Part shown: positions 1 through 11,416 of the stretch, one piece after another
Numbering within the stretch: the first letter of the stretch is position 1
Layout: every line of letters begins with the position of its first letter
Assembly: GCF_050908995.1 (NCBI RefSeq)
Contig: NC_135119.1
Span: 3,162,001-3,226,000 of the forward strand
Source: Andrena cerasifolii
Lineage: Eukaryota; Arthropoda; Insecta; Hymenoptera; Andrenidae
Reading direction: 5' to 3'
DNA: 64,000 bases
Made by a program: the position numbers and the translations under genes
Notes under the pieces: generated by a model
Database searches by the model: none
What the model was told of the DNA's origin: nothing
The model's input: the letters and a program-made list of their open reading frames with translations, nothing else

Positions 1-1211
1 AAAACTCAGAAAACTCTAGCGAAGCCGTGAAATGTATGCACAAATCTCTTATGTTAAAAAATGTAATAATATTTCATTTAAAAGTAATACTGGACATAAC
101 CCATGTCTTTCAACGTTCGCCGTTAAAAAGTATCGAGGGAATTTTAAGGTACATATAACTTGCAGCGACAAAGTTTTTTCTTAATATACAAGGAAGTTTT
201 TCACCAATTTTCACACTGATTAATAAATAATTATAGAAGATATAACGATATATATAAATCCCGCGCGGCACCAACAGTCAGCAGCTGCGTACAATCGCGT
301 CACACTGCAAAGACATGACGTTCTCACTATTATATGATTATATATTACAAAAAAATATTGCGATATTATTTTCGAAATATTTAGTAACATTTTTATTATA
401 GTATTTACACGCAATATTTACAATATTTACACTGTTTTGTTTACAATATTCTGTTCTTTTATAAATTTTTCTTATTCTCCTTTTTCCTCTCTTTCCTTTT
501 TCATTTTCTTTTTGCTTATCTTTTCTTCTTTATTTATTTATTTATTTTTTATTTTTTTTATCGCAATATTTTTTTGTAATATATAATCATATAATAGTGA
601 GAACGTCATGTCTTTGCAGTGTGACGCGATTGTACGCAGCTGCTGACTGTTGGTGCCGCGCGGGATTTATATATATCGTTATATCTTCTATAATTATTTA
701 TTAATCAGTGTGAAAATTGGTGAAAAACTTCCTTGTATATTAAGAAAAAACTTTGTCGCTGCAAGTTATATGTACCTTAAAATTCCCTCGATACTTTTTA
801 ACGGCGAACGTTGAAAGACATGGGTTATGTCCAGTATTACTTTTAAATTAAATATTATTACATTTTTTAACATAAGAGATTTGTGCATATATTTCAAGGC
901 TTCGCTAGAGTTTTCTGAGTTTTATGTTTCAAGTCTCATAACGATCCGTTAATATTTACTCAAGTTATCGCAATTTATGTTTAAAGAAATAATGATTTTG
1001 GTCGAAGACATTTTTTTTGTTTATAATGTTTATCTCGAATACTAATGATTGGATAAAAAAACTGTAAATAGAAAAAATGTGTGTCGTGGCGAGCTTTACA
1101 ATATTATATTTTTTAAAATACAGTTTAACAACATTTAATTTTCCAATATTTCTTAACGTTTGGACAATAATTTTTCCCATTTTCGAGCGCTAGTCCCCTT
1201 ATTGCATCCGA
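1..1211. mobile_element. Foldback element, copy A (left end outside window)
   Basis: Positions 1-362 are the near-perfect reverse complement of 561-923. The spacer at 363-560 is AT/pyrimidine-rich. The right arm continues to 1211 and ends with GCATCCGA. The left arm must continue before base 1. The same arms occur at 58786-60193, where the outer end reads TCGGATGCAATAAGCGGACT, which defines the terminus. No transposase is visible, so this is a non-autonomous foldback element. Superfamily is unknown; no target-site duplication can be read because one end is missing. Confidence 0.85.
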
Positions 1212-2030
1212 GCCCTCAGTTTACTATGATTATTGCATGCTGCATGAAGTGCTTGTGGTTTGTAGCATTAAATCAATGAATATTTTCTCGAAACTGTTCA
1301 ACTGTCTTATTCAGTGGAATCCACTCAAATCCTCAAGTACACATGTGTATCTATAAAGGAAAATGTTAATTTTGCACAAAACAGTGTGTCACAATTGCTC
1401 ATTAGTAGAAATAGAATAGTACCTACCTACCATGTTTATCCTGGAAATCAAATAGGATTAACTTTAAAAAAAAAAACCTAAAGTTTGTAATTTTAAGCAC
1501 TAAGAGAAAGGAAATTGTAGGAAACAAGCATTTGGATACACGAACTTCGAGTATAGTATAAGATATTTATAGAGGTTATTTGAATCGTCATGTGTAATTC
1601 TTACTACCTACTGTGATTTTGTAATGGCGACCAATGCGTTTCAACAAATCCACGTTACACTTGTTAATATAATTCCTCGAGTCAAAATGGTTTTGTTGTA
1701 AACAATCTACTCAATAAGAAAACATTTTCCACATATTTTTAAAGTGTATTAATCTCACGATACGTTTTTGACAAGAGTCTTGGAGCAAGTAATTGGAACA
1801 CGGAAGCAGTTTCGGAAAATGGAAGCTCTGATCAGAAATTTGTAATCGATCGTTATTGGTTGGCGTGCCGAACAAACTGAAACCAGCGTAATAGAAACAC
1901 GGTTTTGTTGCTCTTCTCTTCTCGGCATGTAGTCCTTTCATAAACCAATACATCGGAATTTATCGTGCTTCCATCACTGAGAAACAATTGAAATTTCATT
2001 GTTGACACATCGCGGTAATTGGTGCTATAT
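1212..2030. other. AT-rich DNA, nothing recognised
   Basis: I see no convincing coding frame, RNA gene or repeat boundary. Short open frames on the minus strand, such as 1711-1953, have no recognisable motif. Confidence 0.5.
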
Positions 2031-2034
2031 ACAG

Positions 2035-2165
2035 ACCAGGGAACCGGACCCTAACCCGTACCCGGTTCGGTACGCCGTATCGTCGACTAACCCGCCTAAT
2101 CGGGTAACAGAATTCATCTGTAACCCGAGTAACCCGGTTAACCGGGTTAATGCGGTTACAGTAAT
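2035..2165. repeat. Cluster of AACCCG / CGGGTT motifs
   Basis: A short GC-rich stretch in AT-rich surroundings contains repeated AACCCG and its complement in both orientations, including AACCCGGTTAACCGGGTT. It resembles the inner part of small hAT-type MITEs, such as the one at 44008, but I could not find matching ends or a target-site duplication. Confidence 0.3.
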
Positions 2166-2169
2166 ACGG

Positions 2170-2935
2170 TGAAAAACATAGTTGTAACCATGTTTCCAAA
2201 TAGGGATGAATTTTATTTTAATACCGGAGACTCCTTGGTAGGGTGGTGCATGCACGTGATTGTAATAAATATACGAGGTCAAAGATTAACTTGGCCACGC
2301 CGAATTCGAGATTTTAGACAAAAAACCCTCGACAGCGCAAATCTTGACCAATTTCAATAATTTTTTTTTTAAAATACTCGAGAAGGACTCAGTAATAACG
2401 GAGCACTGCAATAAAACCAGCACCTGTCGGTCTAATCTATAGACAATACTATATAGCATAACATAACATAAAAACATAAATTTTGCAGATTAAAGATATT
2501 AGATTATAGAATGAATTAAAATTGAAATAATACAATAAAAATTAAAAAAAAACACAAAAACCGTGAAAAAATGAAATTGTGAAAACACTGAACCAAATAA
2601 CTATTACTGTTTGAACACAAAGAATGTTCAAAGTCGAAAATGTACATTTTTTTAAAAAAAATCAAATTTCTCGAAAACTGAGGTTGATGGCGGCAAACGG
2701 TTTGCGGATTCATATTCAGCGCACAAAAATCTATAAGAGCGGCTATTGAATGTTACGGAACAGAAAAAAGTTAAATTTTGTTTGACAGTGTAATACAAAC
2801 TGGATTGACGCAACTTCGCACACTGCCGGGGCGAAAGAGAGCGAACGGAAGCGAGCCCGGAAACGAAACGCAGATCGGTAAAACAAACGATAGAACGGAT
2901 GTGACGCTCTACAAAACGTAAAGGAACAGCGGGCG
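2170..2935. other. Unassigned sequence upstream of mariner relic
   Basis: AT-rich to about 2700, then a purine-rich patch around 2820-2880 with GC-rich words. The mariner 5' untranslated part or its terminal repeat may start in here, but no inverted terminal repeat was identified. Confidence 0.35.
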
Positions 2936-2939
2936 TGTT

Positions 2940-3356
2940 GAATATAATTTCTGACAGAGAACGTGTACCTATTAAATTTTGTTATAAATTCGGAAAAAGT
3001 GGCTCGGAAACATTGCAAATGATTCAGGTACCCTTTGGAGATATGTACTGCTATGAATCGTTCAACAGTTTAGGAGCGGTATAACAGGTTTGAAAATGGT
3101 CGAAAATCGATCGAAGACACCCTAAGGCCCAAAAAATCTTCAACCTCAACAACCGGAAAAATAAAGCAGGAAATCGATGTCGTCTTGCAAAAAGATCGAC
3201 GAATTACAATAAGAAAACCCTCAAAAAGTTTGAACATTTCGTAGGGTTCGTGCCAAACCGTTTTGGACCAGCTGGGCATGGCTGTTACAGCATGATACTG
3301 TAAAGCCACATACGGCACTTCTTGTTCAAGAGCTTTTATCCCGAAATTCACTTGGG
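2940..3356 (+). pseudogene. Mariner-like transposase relic, internally deleted
   Basis: The sequence from 2962 translates to a mariner N-terminal helix-turn-helix segment (KFCYKFGKSGSETLQMIQ). It is followed, after stop codons and frame changes, by the linker. From 3279, in a different frame, comes the segment around the second catalytic aspartate (WLLQHDTVKPHTALLVQELL), corresponding to the HHDNA-type motif of mariner. The part holding the first catalytic aspartate is missing. A full mariner transposase is about 345 residues, whereas here about 130 codons are spread over at least two frames. The frameshifts, in-frame stops and deletion make it non-functional. The assignment to mariner rather than Tc1 rests on the N-terminal wording and the HxxNA-like motif. 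The ends of the element were not found. Confidence 0.75.
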
Positions 3357-3966
3357 GCCGAGCTATTCCACGTCAAAACGAATAGGTGAAAAATTCAGTT
3401 CCAACGATTCTCTTAAAAATTACAGCATTTTTCGATAACCTTGCGAAAACAAAGTATACTGAATTTCAACCGCCTATGTCAAATAGTTTTCGAAATATTT
3501 AATGTTACAGTTTCGAAAATTGAAACGAAATCGGCTGACGCGTCATCACTTCAACTGTAATATCTCGGTCATTTTTAAAGATAATGCCACCCTCTTGGGT
3601 TCGTTTTAAAGCTGAAGGAATGCTTTCTCAAACGGTATATAGAGTGTTTTGTTTATTGTTAATTAACTTAACAGTAATCGATGTCAAAGTTTCAAATCGC
3701 GATTTGACGGCGTTTCCACTCACGGCCCGGCTTGAAAAAAATACCATTCGATTCGCTAAGTCTGCAACTAATAAATGCCGTTTTCAAAAAATGTGGAGAG
3801 ATTTTGGGAACCGTTAACAAAAAAATAAAACTTACGATAGTGCACACCGCTTGGAACTGCACGGATCCCATGGACAGTCCGCACGCACGTGTTTTCAAAA
3901 CAATAGTCTAGCGTAGGAAAGTATTTATATACGATGGGTTAAAACAAATTTTTCTTTCAGTGTTTT
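3357..3966. other. Unassigned, repeat-like sequence
   Basis: The style (for example TAATATCTCGGTCATTTTTA) is that of non-coding MITE interiors, but I found no second copy or inverted ends here. Opposing frames at 3584-3817 (+) and 3692-3898 (-) overlap and have no motif. Confidence 0.35.
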
Positions 3967-4074
3967 CGGTATTCTAGAGAAAAATAGTAGGAATATCTGC
4001 TTACCATATAAATTATTAGCAATAGTAGGTAGCAGATATTCCTACTATTTTTAAAAAAAATTCTAGATTACCAC
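3967..4074. repeat. Hairpin (about 45 bp stem, 22 nt loop)
   Basis: 3980-4005 pairs with 4028-4052 with one unpaired base. The outer part, GGTATTCTAGAG versus CTAGATTACC, extends the stem to about 3967-4074 with an internal bulge. The shape fits either a very short palindromic MITE or a miRNA-like precursor. No conserved miRNA seed is recognised. Confidence 0.6.
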
Positions 4075-4329
4075 ATGTCGAGAAAAAACGAAGGAAATCT
4101 TTAAATAGTTGTAACTTTTACAAATTTCAATATTAGAAGTTAAAAATCTACAGAGTTGTTGCTCGGATATAATATTTTGAGAAAAAAAAAATAGTTTGTA
4201 AGTCAGCTTTGGAGAAAAGGTATTCATTTTGCATATAGAAGGTACAGAGCGTCAAAATCAGCTTATGGGTGGCTCACACCCAGAGTGTCAACGAAGGGTT
4301 AAAATTTGTATAATTCTTTGTTTTCTATA

Positions 4330-4617
4330 ATACTAGATAATATAATATAATGAGTAAATTTCTTTGAATTTTTTATTTCAGATGATCGACTTTCAAGCAG
4401 CAGTGGTCACCACAGAAGCCTTTTTTTTAGAGAAGCTTCGAGTGATGGACCATAACTTAGTCATTGATAAATATTTTTAAATAAAAAAATTACGATGCAC
4501 GGTACTAGATGCAATCCTTAAAAGGAAAAAATATTTTTTGCGAAATGTGTTATAGCTTTTGAGTAAAAAATTTCCAAAGACCACACTTTTTTCGGCCTCC
4601 TGACTGAGCATGCCCCC
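4330..4617. mobile_element. Half of a TTAA foldback MITE
   Basis: It matches one arm of the complete TTAA element at 28086-28807. The outer end carries GCCTCCTGACTGAGCATG followed by CCCCC and TTAA at 4618-4621. The opposite arm is absent, so the element is truncated near its centre. The arm lies against sequence belonging to another foldback family (see 4618-4928). Confidence 0.8.
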
Positions 4618-4928
4618 TTAAAATAATTGCACAAAAATGGGTAAAAAAATTTGTTTCTGAAACTGGAATAATTTTTTCTTAAAACTTCAATGTCTTTTCT
4701 ACAAATCGCCGTAAATCTCATCTCCATCCGTTTACTACTTCCATAGTTATAATTTATTGAAAAAAAGTTAGCACTTACCTTCAAACAGCTGTAAAATCGA
4801 CATTTTTCAAAATTGTCAAAAATCCTTCTAGATATGGTTACATATCCCTAAAGACTACAACATATTCAAATTTCAGTCACATCCGAAATGTTACTCCAAA
4901 AAGTGTCCGATTTAGCGTGGAGTGTCCC
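4618..4928. mobile_element. Arm of foldback family 2
   Basis: It matches the right arm of the large palindrome at 35730-37502 and, reversed, its left arm. The distal end reads AGTGTCCGATTTAGCGTGGA and then GTGTCCC, as in the complete element. At the proximal side the paralogue reads GTTTAAAATAATTGC at 37188, so the neighbouring TTAA element sits exactly on this family's internal TTAA. Confidence 0.8.
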
Positions 4929-5738
4929 TTTCTACACGAATATCTATGCCTTAGAAATAGTGTATGTTCATATAAAAAAATTGTGCCACTTGTTTTACAT
5001 TTCAACGTATTATGTGCAATGTTACAGTTACATAATATCAATATTACAGATAATAATATCAATATTATTATCACTGCTTGATTTGTAATTCTATTTTTCG
5101 CAATTAATAATATTATCATTGCTTAAATTTTAATTATTATTATTTATACATAGAGTACTACACAAGCTGGGTCCTGTTTCATATTTCATTCAAGTAACTG
5201 TGTTTCATATCAGATTGTGTATTGGTTTCTGAGAGGAAATATTGAGCGCAACGATTCTTGAAGAAATGGCTCAAGTTCTACCTTTCTGCTGAACTCCACT
5301 ATTTAGGAAATACAGTTTGGAAAGTGAGCTCGACGTTATCGAAGAAAAGTTTTGCAGCGTATTCACAATACTGGAAAGTTTGGGAGTCGCGTATGCCATT
5401 AAATAGATAAAATAAATTTTCATGAAAACGGAAGGTGTTATGAAGTCAAACCGATATGCGAATAGTGTATATAAAATAATGTAATTTCATGTTTCTTTAA
5501 TTTTATTTAGAATTCTATCTAGAAATCAGAACGTGATAGAATTCTTGTGTTATTAAACAACCCGTTTATTTTTAAAGTAATATATTTATAACAACTAAGA
5601 TTTAGCAATATTTAACAATTTGGACACAGAGAAAATGAAGAGAAGATTTCAATTCATTTAACTTTGACCTATCAATCATTCATTTGATTTGAATGTGTTC
5701 CATTTCGTGATTTTAAAATGTTCAATGTATCAAACTGA
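4929..5738. other. AT-rich DNA, nothing recognised
   Basis: Low-complexity ATT/AAT-rich stretch around 5030-5150 and a small imperfect palindrome around AGAATTCTATC near 5511. No gene-like frame. Confidence 0.5.
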
Positions 5739-6106
5739 CAAGGGAACATTCCCAACCTGAAAATTCAGATTTTAATAAAACTTCGTGTGAATGACGAACA
5801 TATTGAAGTGTGTAAGGAGCAATTTCTTTCTATGGAAATTAACATGGAAAGGCTTGAAATCAGCCTTTAATTTAAAGTTATCGCGTTTTCTCGTGTTTCT
5901 GGTATAACTTTGGAACGGTAAGAAAAATAAAGTTATAGGTACTAAAAGAAATACGAAAAAACGTGATAACTTTAAGGGTTTACTTCATCCCTTCAGAGTA
6001 AATTTCCGCAGAAAAACGAATTGCTCTTTGCATACTTCGATATATTCTACCTTTACACGAAGTTTCATTGTAATCAAAATTTTCGGGTTGTGAATGTTCC
6101 CCCGTG
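5739..6106. mobile_element. CAAGGG-type MITE
   Basis: Left end CAAGGGAACATTCCCAACC and right end GGTTGTGAATGTTCCCCCGTG are imperfect inverted repeats. The interior carries the phrase style shared with 17381-17813, 30010-30360 and 54663-54910. Length is 368 bp with no coding frame. A target-site duplication is not clear for this copy; the related copy at 17381 shows TTA. Confidence 0.65.
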
Positions 6107-6229
6107 AGTTAAGAAAAATAAATATACATGGATGTACTCGAAATAAAAATTACATTGTATTTATATTATATTGTATTTACACTTACGTTACGCATACACC
6201 TAAATATCTAAGGTCGAAGCCAGATATAT

Positions 6230-6415
6230 TCGCCGGTGAGTTTCGTGAGGGGTATTTTCCCACCACAGTTTGCCTGCCTCGGTGCTCCTTTTCTCAACGT
6301 TTTCTGACTCGCTTTCTTTCCATCTCGCTCTCGCCTTCACAGAACAAGAGCGAGTAGGAAGTGGTGGGGATAACGCCAAGCTCCTGGCGTGTAGGCCAAA
6401 CCGAGCTGTCAGCGT
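6230..6415. repeat. Dispersed CT-rich repeat
   Basis: Contains CCATCTCGCTCTCGCC, then AAGTGGTGGGGATA and CCAAACCGAGC, in the same order as at 51536-51625. This indicates a dispersed repeat, of unknown class, interrupted here by the hAT insertion at 6424. Confidence 0.6.
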
Positions 6416-6954
6416 ACAATTACTAGGGATGAACCGATACCGTCAAGGTATCGAAACTTTTACTCATAACTTGTATCGAAAGAAAGTATCGATATCTATT
6501 CAGTATCGAATCAAAAGTATCGATACCTACTTATATCGAACGAAAATTAGTACAGATTTTTGTTTATTAATATATTTTATTAACGAAGACGTATTTTATT
6601 TTACTATTATTTAACGATGATTAGCCTTTAGTTACAACGAAGTATATAAGTAAGTAAGTACGAAGCAGTCTATAATAATTAATCTATATAACGGAAGAGA
6701 AAAAAAAATATACAGTCGTTTCGCGGCATGGAAACAAGAAAAGTGGAACATATAATAAGATAAATACATAATTGATAAAATTATATATACAGATGTTTAT
6801 CACACCAAAAGAATGCAGAAAAGTGTGTGACGAAGTCACGTCACGCGCCGCGCGAGCGCACAGCGCCGAGACAACAGACCTAGTTCGTGCCGCGACCGCC
6901 AGGCGGCCGCGGCCCCGCGACTGCTCTCGCATGCGAAGTTGTACGGCGTCACGT

Positions 6955-6960
6955 TATAAA
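6955..6960 (+). promoter_or_regulatory. TATA box of the solo LTR
   Basis: TATAAA about 430 bp upstream of the AATAAA signal within the putative LTR. Inference from position only. Confidence 0.45.
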
Positions 6961-7385
6961 GCCCCGGCGAGCGAAATCAGGAGCACTGGTACATGATAGC
7001 TATACCGCTTCAAACAGTAAATCCAGCGCTCGATTTTTGGAACTCCCGAGGTGTGCCAGTTTCGGCCATCGCCCATACTGTGCCATTACCAGCTTCTATT
7101 CGAAATAGACCGAGAACAATCTTGCGCCCTACCTACGTCAGAGAGGTGTCTCCGCGCCGATTAGGCCAGTACCCCATTGCACTCTGAACCTCTATAATAC
7201 GACTCCCGCGCGGACGCGCCTTATATGTCCTCCAGGGTAGAACGTGCAACAAACTCCGCATCCCACTTCCCAAGCTCGCCGCTGCCGCGAAAAAACGCTC
7301 CGTCGCGACTAACCGTACCGGAGTTACCGCACGAGACTTACCGCGACCGGACACATACCTCGTACCTGTACACTAAAGACAGACC

Positions 7386-7391
7386 AATAAA
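7386..7391 (+). promoter_or_regulatory. Polyadenylation signal of the solo LTR
   Basis: AATAAA in the downstream part of the LTR, consistent with the R/U5 side of a plus-oriented LTR. Confidence 0.45.
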
Positions 7392-7720
7392 CAACTGTTA
7401 TTTGTTTAAATACACGCCTCATCTTCGCCGAACCCGGACATACCGACTGTGTCGGCAATCCAATCCCTTCTCCGTCCAACCGGTAACCGTCTCGCCACCG
7501 GAGACGGTCACAAATGAAAGGAAAAATAGTATTTTATTAACAAACATTTATTTAACATATAAATTTATAAGAAAAATATATGTTCTGATACGAGTACCTT
7601 TTTCCGATACCAAGTACATATCGCAGCCGTAGGTATCGATGCTAAAATTACTCGGTATCGAAACGAAAGTATCGAGTATTTACTCGTATTTACTTGGATC
7701 GGTTCATTCCTAAGAATTAC

Positions 7721-8160
7721 ACACATCAGAATAGGTGTGCGTTAGCTCCGAAAAAATTCAGGAGCTTTATTGGTCAGAACAGTGACTCTTTCTCGATAGC
7801 TTCATCTCGTATTAGTCTACGCATAACATCGTAACGCACACAACTATTACGTTAAGAATCAACAACAGCCACACAGCTACGTTAAAGTAGGATTTCCTAG
7901 ACGCGATTCGCCGCGGCGGCGCGGCCAAATGCAAAGCGGCGCTCTTATGGAGAAGCATTTATCTGTTTTCTTAGATGCGTTTTCCGACTGCTGTGTCGCA
8001 ACATAATGCGATGAGTGTCTGTTTTCCGCCGTTGTGGCGGAATCTCCGAGCGGGCGGTTAGCCGCGGCTGGCAAAAGCTTGATTCCACCAAACTGAGTCT
8101 AGCGGCGACCGTCGCGCGATCCATCGCCACATTGGGACATAATGCCAAGAAATGGGGAAA
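7721..8160. other. GC-rich unassigned stretch
   Basis: Contains a GC-rich patch (about 7898-8125, with CGCCGCGGCGGCGCGGCC) unlike its surroundings. No motif supports the small frames in it. Confidence 0.4.
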
Positions 8161-8880
8161 CTATAGTTGAATTAACGAAAGAAGGCGCCTTGGGACCGGG
8201 GCCAGAATTTGCGACGTTGCCGCTACTCCAGGCTCGCGATTGGTGCTTCCCCTACGCGGCTCCCTACGCCTTGGCCAATGACTTTCGACTACTTACCCTG
8301 ATAACCAGATGTCTGCAATCTGACATCAGATTTGCAGCAGGGTCTGCCGTGAGAGCGCAGAGCCTGACGTCAGATCCGTAGTCATCTGTGTCCGCATTAG
8401 GCTGCGTTCTGAGGTACAGAGCCTGACATCAAGGACCCTGAGGTCAGATGGGCAGCAGATCCGCAGCAGATCCTGCCGTTCGCCAGATGGCGCTGTTATA
8501 CGTGTCAGGCGAACGGCGGGATCTGCTGGGGATCTGCTGCCCATCTGACGTCAGGGTCTGGTGTCAGGCTCTGTACCTCAGAACGCAGCCTAATGCGGAC
8601 ACAGATGACTACGGATCTGACGTCAGGCTCTGCGCCCTAGATCTGGTTATCAGGGTAGCTGTGGGCCTAGAGCCTAGAGTAATCGTTGTCCTTGTCGGGT
8701 GTATATTGTTATCCTCTTCCAGAGGGAGAACCCAAAGTCCTTCCCATAGAGATTTGATAGAGTGTCGAATCTTATTGGCTATTGAGGCACGCGCCATGCA
8801 GAATGAATGGCGGACAAGTCGAGGAATACAGGCTCATAGGATTGTTATTCTATTTAGCGTCATTCCACGGCAAATCGATC
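8161..8880. repeat. Dispersed repeat, long copy
   Basis: Starts TATAGTTGAATTAACGAAAG followed by AAGGCGCC and ends with CATTCCACGGCAAATCGATC. The same start and end bracket a much shorter copy at 12289-12510, so this is one repeat family. The extra length here is largely the nested palindrome at 8296-8660. Confidence 0.65.
8296..8660. mobile_element. Palindromic (foldback) insert
   Basis: The ends read ACCCTGATAACCAGAT and ATCTGGTTATCAGGGT. The two halves are imperfect reverse complements built of many ATCTGACGTCAG/GGATCTG-type words. The centre is near 8490. It lies inside the dispersed repeat at 8161-8880. No coding sequence. Class unknown. Confidence 0.75.
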
Positions 8881-8889
8881 ACTTTTTCG

Positions 8890-11170
8890 TAGGGTGCATG
8901 GATGCAACTGCAAATCGAGTTATTTTTTAAACTCGCATTGGGAGATAAAATGTTGTCTAGCTCTGAGAAATTCATCGGTTCAGTGAAGTCATCGCATCAA
9001 TTTCATCGATTACTGGACCATGTGGGAGGCCTTTTACCAGGATTCCATTAAGATATACCCGTTACCTAGAAGACTTTTTCAGAAACTGAAGGACGTTTAA
9101 AAACAAGAAGTGCTTCTGTAATCGTGTGCAATGCGATTGTAGAGTCAGTGCCTGTGCCTGCCAAAAAGTGTTTCATAGAGTACAGTGGTTCTACGTGTTA
9201 GTGATGTGAACGCGAACTCCCATAAGGTGATAGGTCTATGGGGGAGAAACAAGTGTGTCAGTCACATGTCTCCAAATATTCCTGCAACTATTCATTTACA
9301 CCAAGTTCAACTAAAATGTACTTATACATTATAAATATTATATAGTTTATGTCACGTACGGGAGCGGAACTGTAGACTGTGCTATGTACTTAGTATCGTG
9401 TTTTACACATTGGAAACTATTTTTCTTTAATTTCACAATCATTTGAGATGCTTAATGTTTTGGATACAAGTTAAGCTTCTCAAGTTTAACTCTTTCGAGT
9501 TTTATGAATCTTCTCTTATTAATAGTTATTACATTCGGGTCATTAAATTCTCTGAATAAAACATAAATAGGCATTCTCTCTACCGGCCTCGAAACTCTGC
9601 AACCTCCTCGCAGTGAGACCAGGTAATTGGTGAGAACAGAATCCATGCGATTTCTGCGATTGTCAAATATCCTAAGTAGTTAGATACAAGAATTTCTTTA
9701 ACTTGTAATACTTTGATACAATCTAAGAATAAATGTAACTCGAAATGTTTGAATAAATCCTTCCTTCCCTTCCTTCCACATATGTAAATATATAAAATAA
9801 AGATATGTGGAATTCTCAAGATGTGTGAAATAATGGAGTTCAATAACGACGTTCACCATAGTCGGAGGACGGATCGGACGGATGAACTATTAAAATGCCA
9901 TGGTATATCTTAATGTATTATTTCCATTGAATACTCGAACATGTGGGAAGTCGCTCATCAAGATTCTACTGCAATACACTAACAATAAGTACCTGGAAGA
10001 CTTTTTTGAAAACACTCTACTCGAGTCCGATCACATCTCCCCAATATTGAAAGACATATAGGTATACACAGAATGAGCAGGGTGCATGGCTGCAGCTGCG
10101 AAAAGTACATATTTTGCAATGGACATTGCGATATAGAATTATTTCCGGCCTTGAAAAATTTCAACTTCCATGGGAAGCAGTTGAGGTCGACAGCAACCTC
10201 TACCAATGTGACAACATTGACGAAAGGTGTAAGCTGGCAGTTCAACTGTAACCGCGGCAGCGATCGGGTCAGTGAATGTGCCTGCATATTATTTCGTGAT
10301 TTCTCGATTCGTGCATCAACTTCATCGATTACTGGACTATGTATGAGGTCCTTTAACAAGATTCTGCTGCATTACACTCAATATCAAGAGGCCTTTATAG
10401 AAACATTTTACGCGAGTCCGAACACTACTTCCCACTGCTGAGAGATGTTTAGAAAGGCGGTGTGCGTTTGTGATCGTGTGCAATGCGATTGTAGAGTCAG
10501 TACATATTTCGCGATAAAGTATTTCATACAGCACTGAGTGGACGCGAGTGTAGAGTCAATGGATTGCGCATACAGAACTATTTAAGTGAAAGCACCGGTG
10601 CTCTAAGTGCTTCTTCATCGTGAAGTTACTGTGTCGTGCAGGGTGCATGACTGAAGCTGCGAAAGGTGCAAGTTGTGCAATCAGCATTGCTACATAAAAT
10701 TATTTCTGGCCTTGACGAATTTCCAGTTAGCTGGGAGTCGGTCGAGCGCCACAACACCGCCAACAACCCCCTACCAAAGTCACAACATTGCCAACCGGTG
10801 TAACCTGTCAGTTCGAATTTATTCGCGACGGTGATCGGATCAGTGAATCTGCCTGCATATTATTTCCTGATTTCTCGATTCGTGCATAAATTTCATCGAT
10901 TACTGGACTATGCGGGAGACCGTGCAACAAGATTCTACTGCATTACACTCACTGCCCAGAGGACTATTTTGGAAACACTTTACTCGATTCCGAACACATC
11001 TTTCCACTGTTGAGAGATGTTTAAAAACATGAAGTGCTTTTGTAATCGTGTGCAATGCGATTGTAGAATCAGTGCTTATTTCGCGATAAAATATTTCATA
11101 GTGCACAGTGGCTCTGCGTGTTAGTAATGTGAACGCGAACGTAAAGTCAGTGTTGTAACTCATCTAGAAT
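8890..11170. repeat. Decayed tandem array, about 570 bp unit
   Basis: Marker AGGGTGCATG occurs at 8891, 10079 and 10640. TTCATCGATTACTGGA occurs near 9001, 10321 and 10891. GTGTGCAATGCGATTGTAGA occurs at 9124 and 10476, with a one-base variant at 11048. The last two units are 561-572 bp apart. A partial unit lies at 9930-10070, and 9220-9930 interrupts the array. Frames are not preserved consistently on the plus strand. On the minus strand a run of about 12 codons is similar between units, which nucleotide similarity alone could explain. Confidence 0.75.
9427..9560. repeat. Duplicated segment, copy 1
   Basis: CTTTAATTTCACAATCATT and the following 130 bases are repeated, diverged, at 11587-11735. 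Each copy lies downstream of a unit of the 570 bp array, so a longer duplication of unit plus tail is likely. Confidence 0.65.
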
Positions 11171-11416
11171 TAATTCAGAGCACCAGTGCTTCTATTGCTT
11201 TTTCATCGCGAAAGTAATGTGACATCTTTGGAAGTGTGACACATTCTATTCGGTACTGACCCTGCAACTGCTGGACATTCGCCTGTAGATCGAATAGCTA
11301 CTGCTGAAAGGGGGTGCCTGTCTGCATGGATAGCAGTGAGAATATTTTCAACGAACGGTGAGTGATACTTTTTCATTCTTTGAATTTTTCTGTATGCCAT
11401 CGAACAAAATGATTGC

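Larger units (their letters stand above)
6826..7512 (+). mobile_element. Solo LTR inside the hAT element
   Basis: A 687 bp GC-rich block interrupts the AT-rich hAT element. It begins TGTGAC and ends GTCACA, the TG...CA inverted ends of LTRs. It has TATAAA at 6955-6960 and AATAAA at 7386-7391 in the order expected for a plus-strand LTR. Flanking AGTG (6822-6825) and AATG (7513-7516) may be a 4 bp duplication with one change. No internal retroelement genes follow, so it is a solo LTR. Gypsy or BEL/Pao origin is plausible but not shown. Confidence 0.65.
6424..7712. mobile_element. hAT non-autonomous element with nested LTR
   Basis: The ends are TAGGGATGAACCGATACC and, reverse-complemented, TAGGAATGAACCGATCC. 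They are flanked by ACAATTAC (6416-6423) and AGAATTAC (7713-7720), a 7/8 match to an 8 bp target-site duplication. TA(G)NG ends with 8 bp duplications are diagnostic of hAT. Without the LTR insert (6826-7512) the element is about 600 bp. Its interior next to each end is rich in TATCGATA words. No transposase remains. Confidence 0.85.

Noticed and set aside
10073..10441. 122-codon frame with several cysteines
   Set aside because: The homologous unit at 10640-11010 does not keep this frame.
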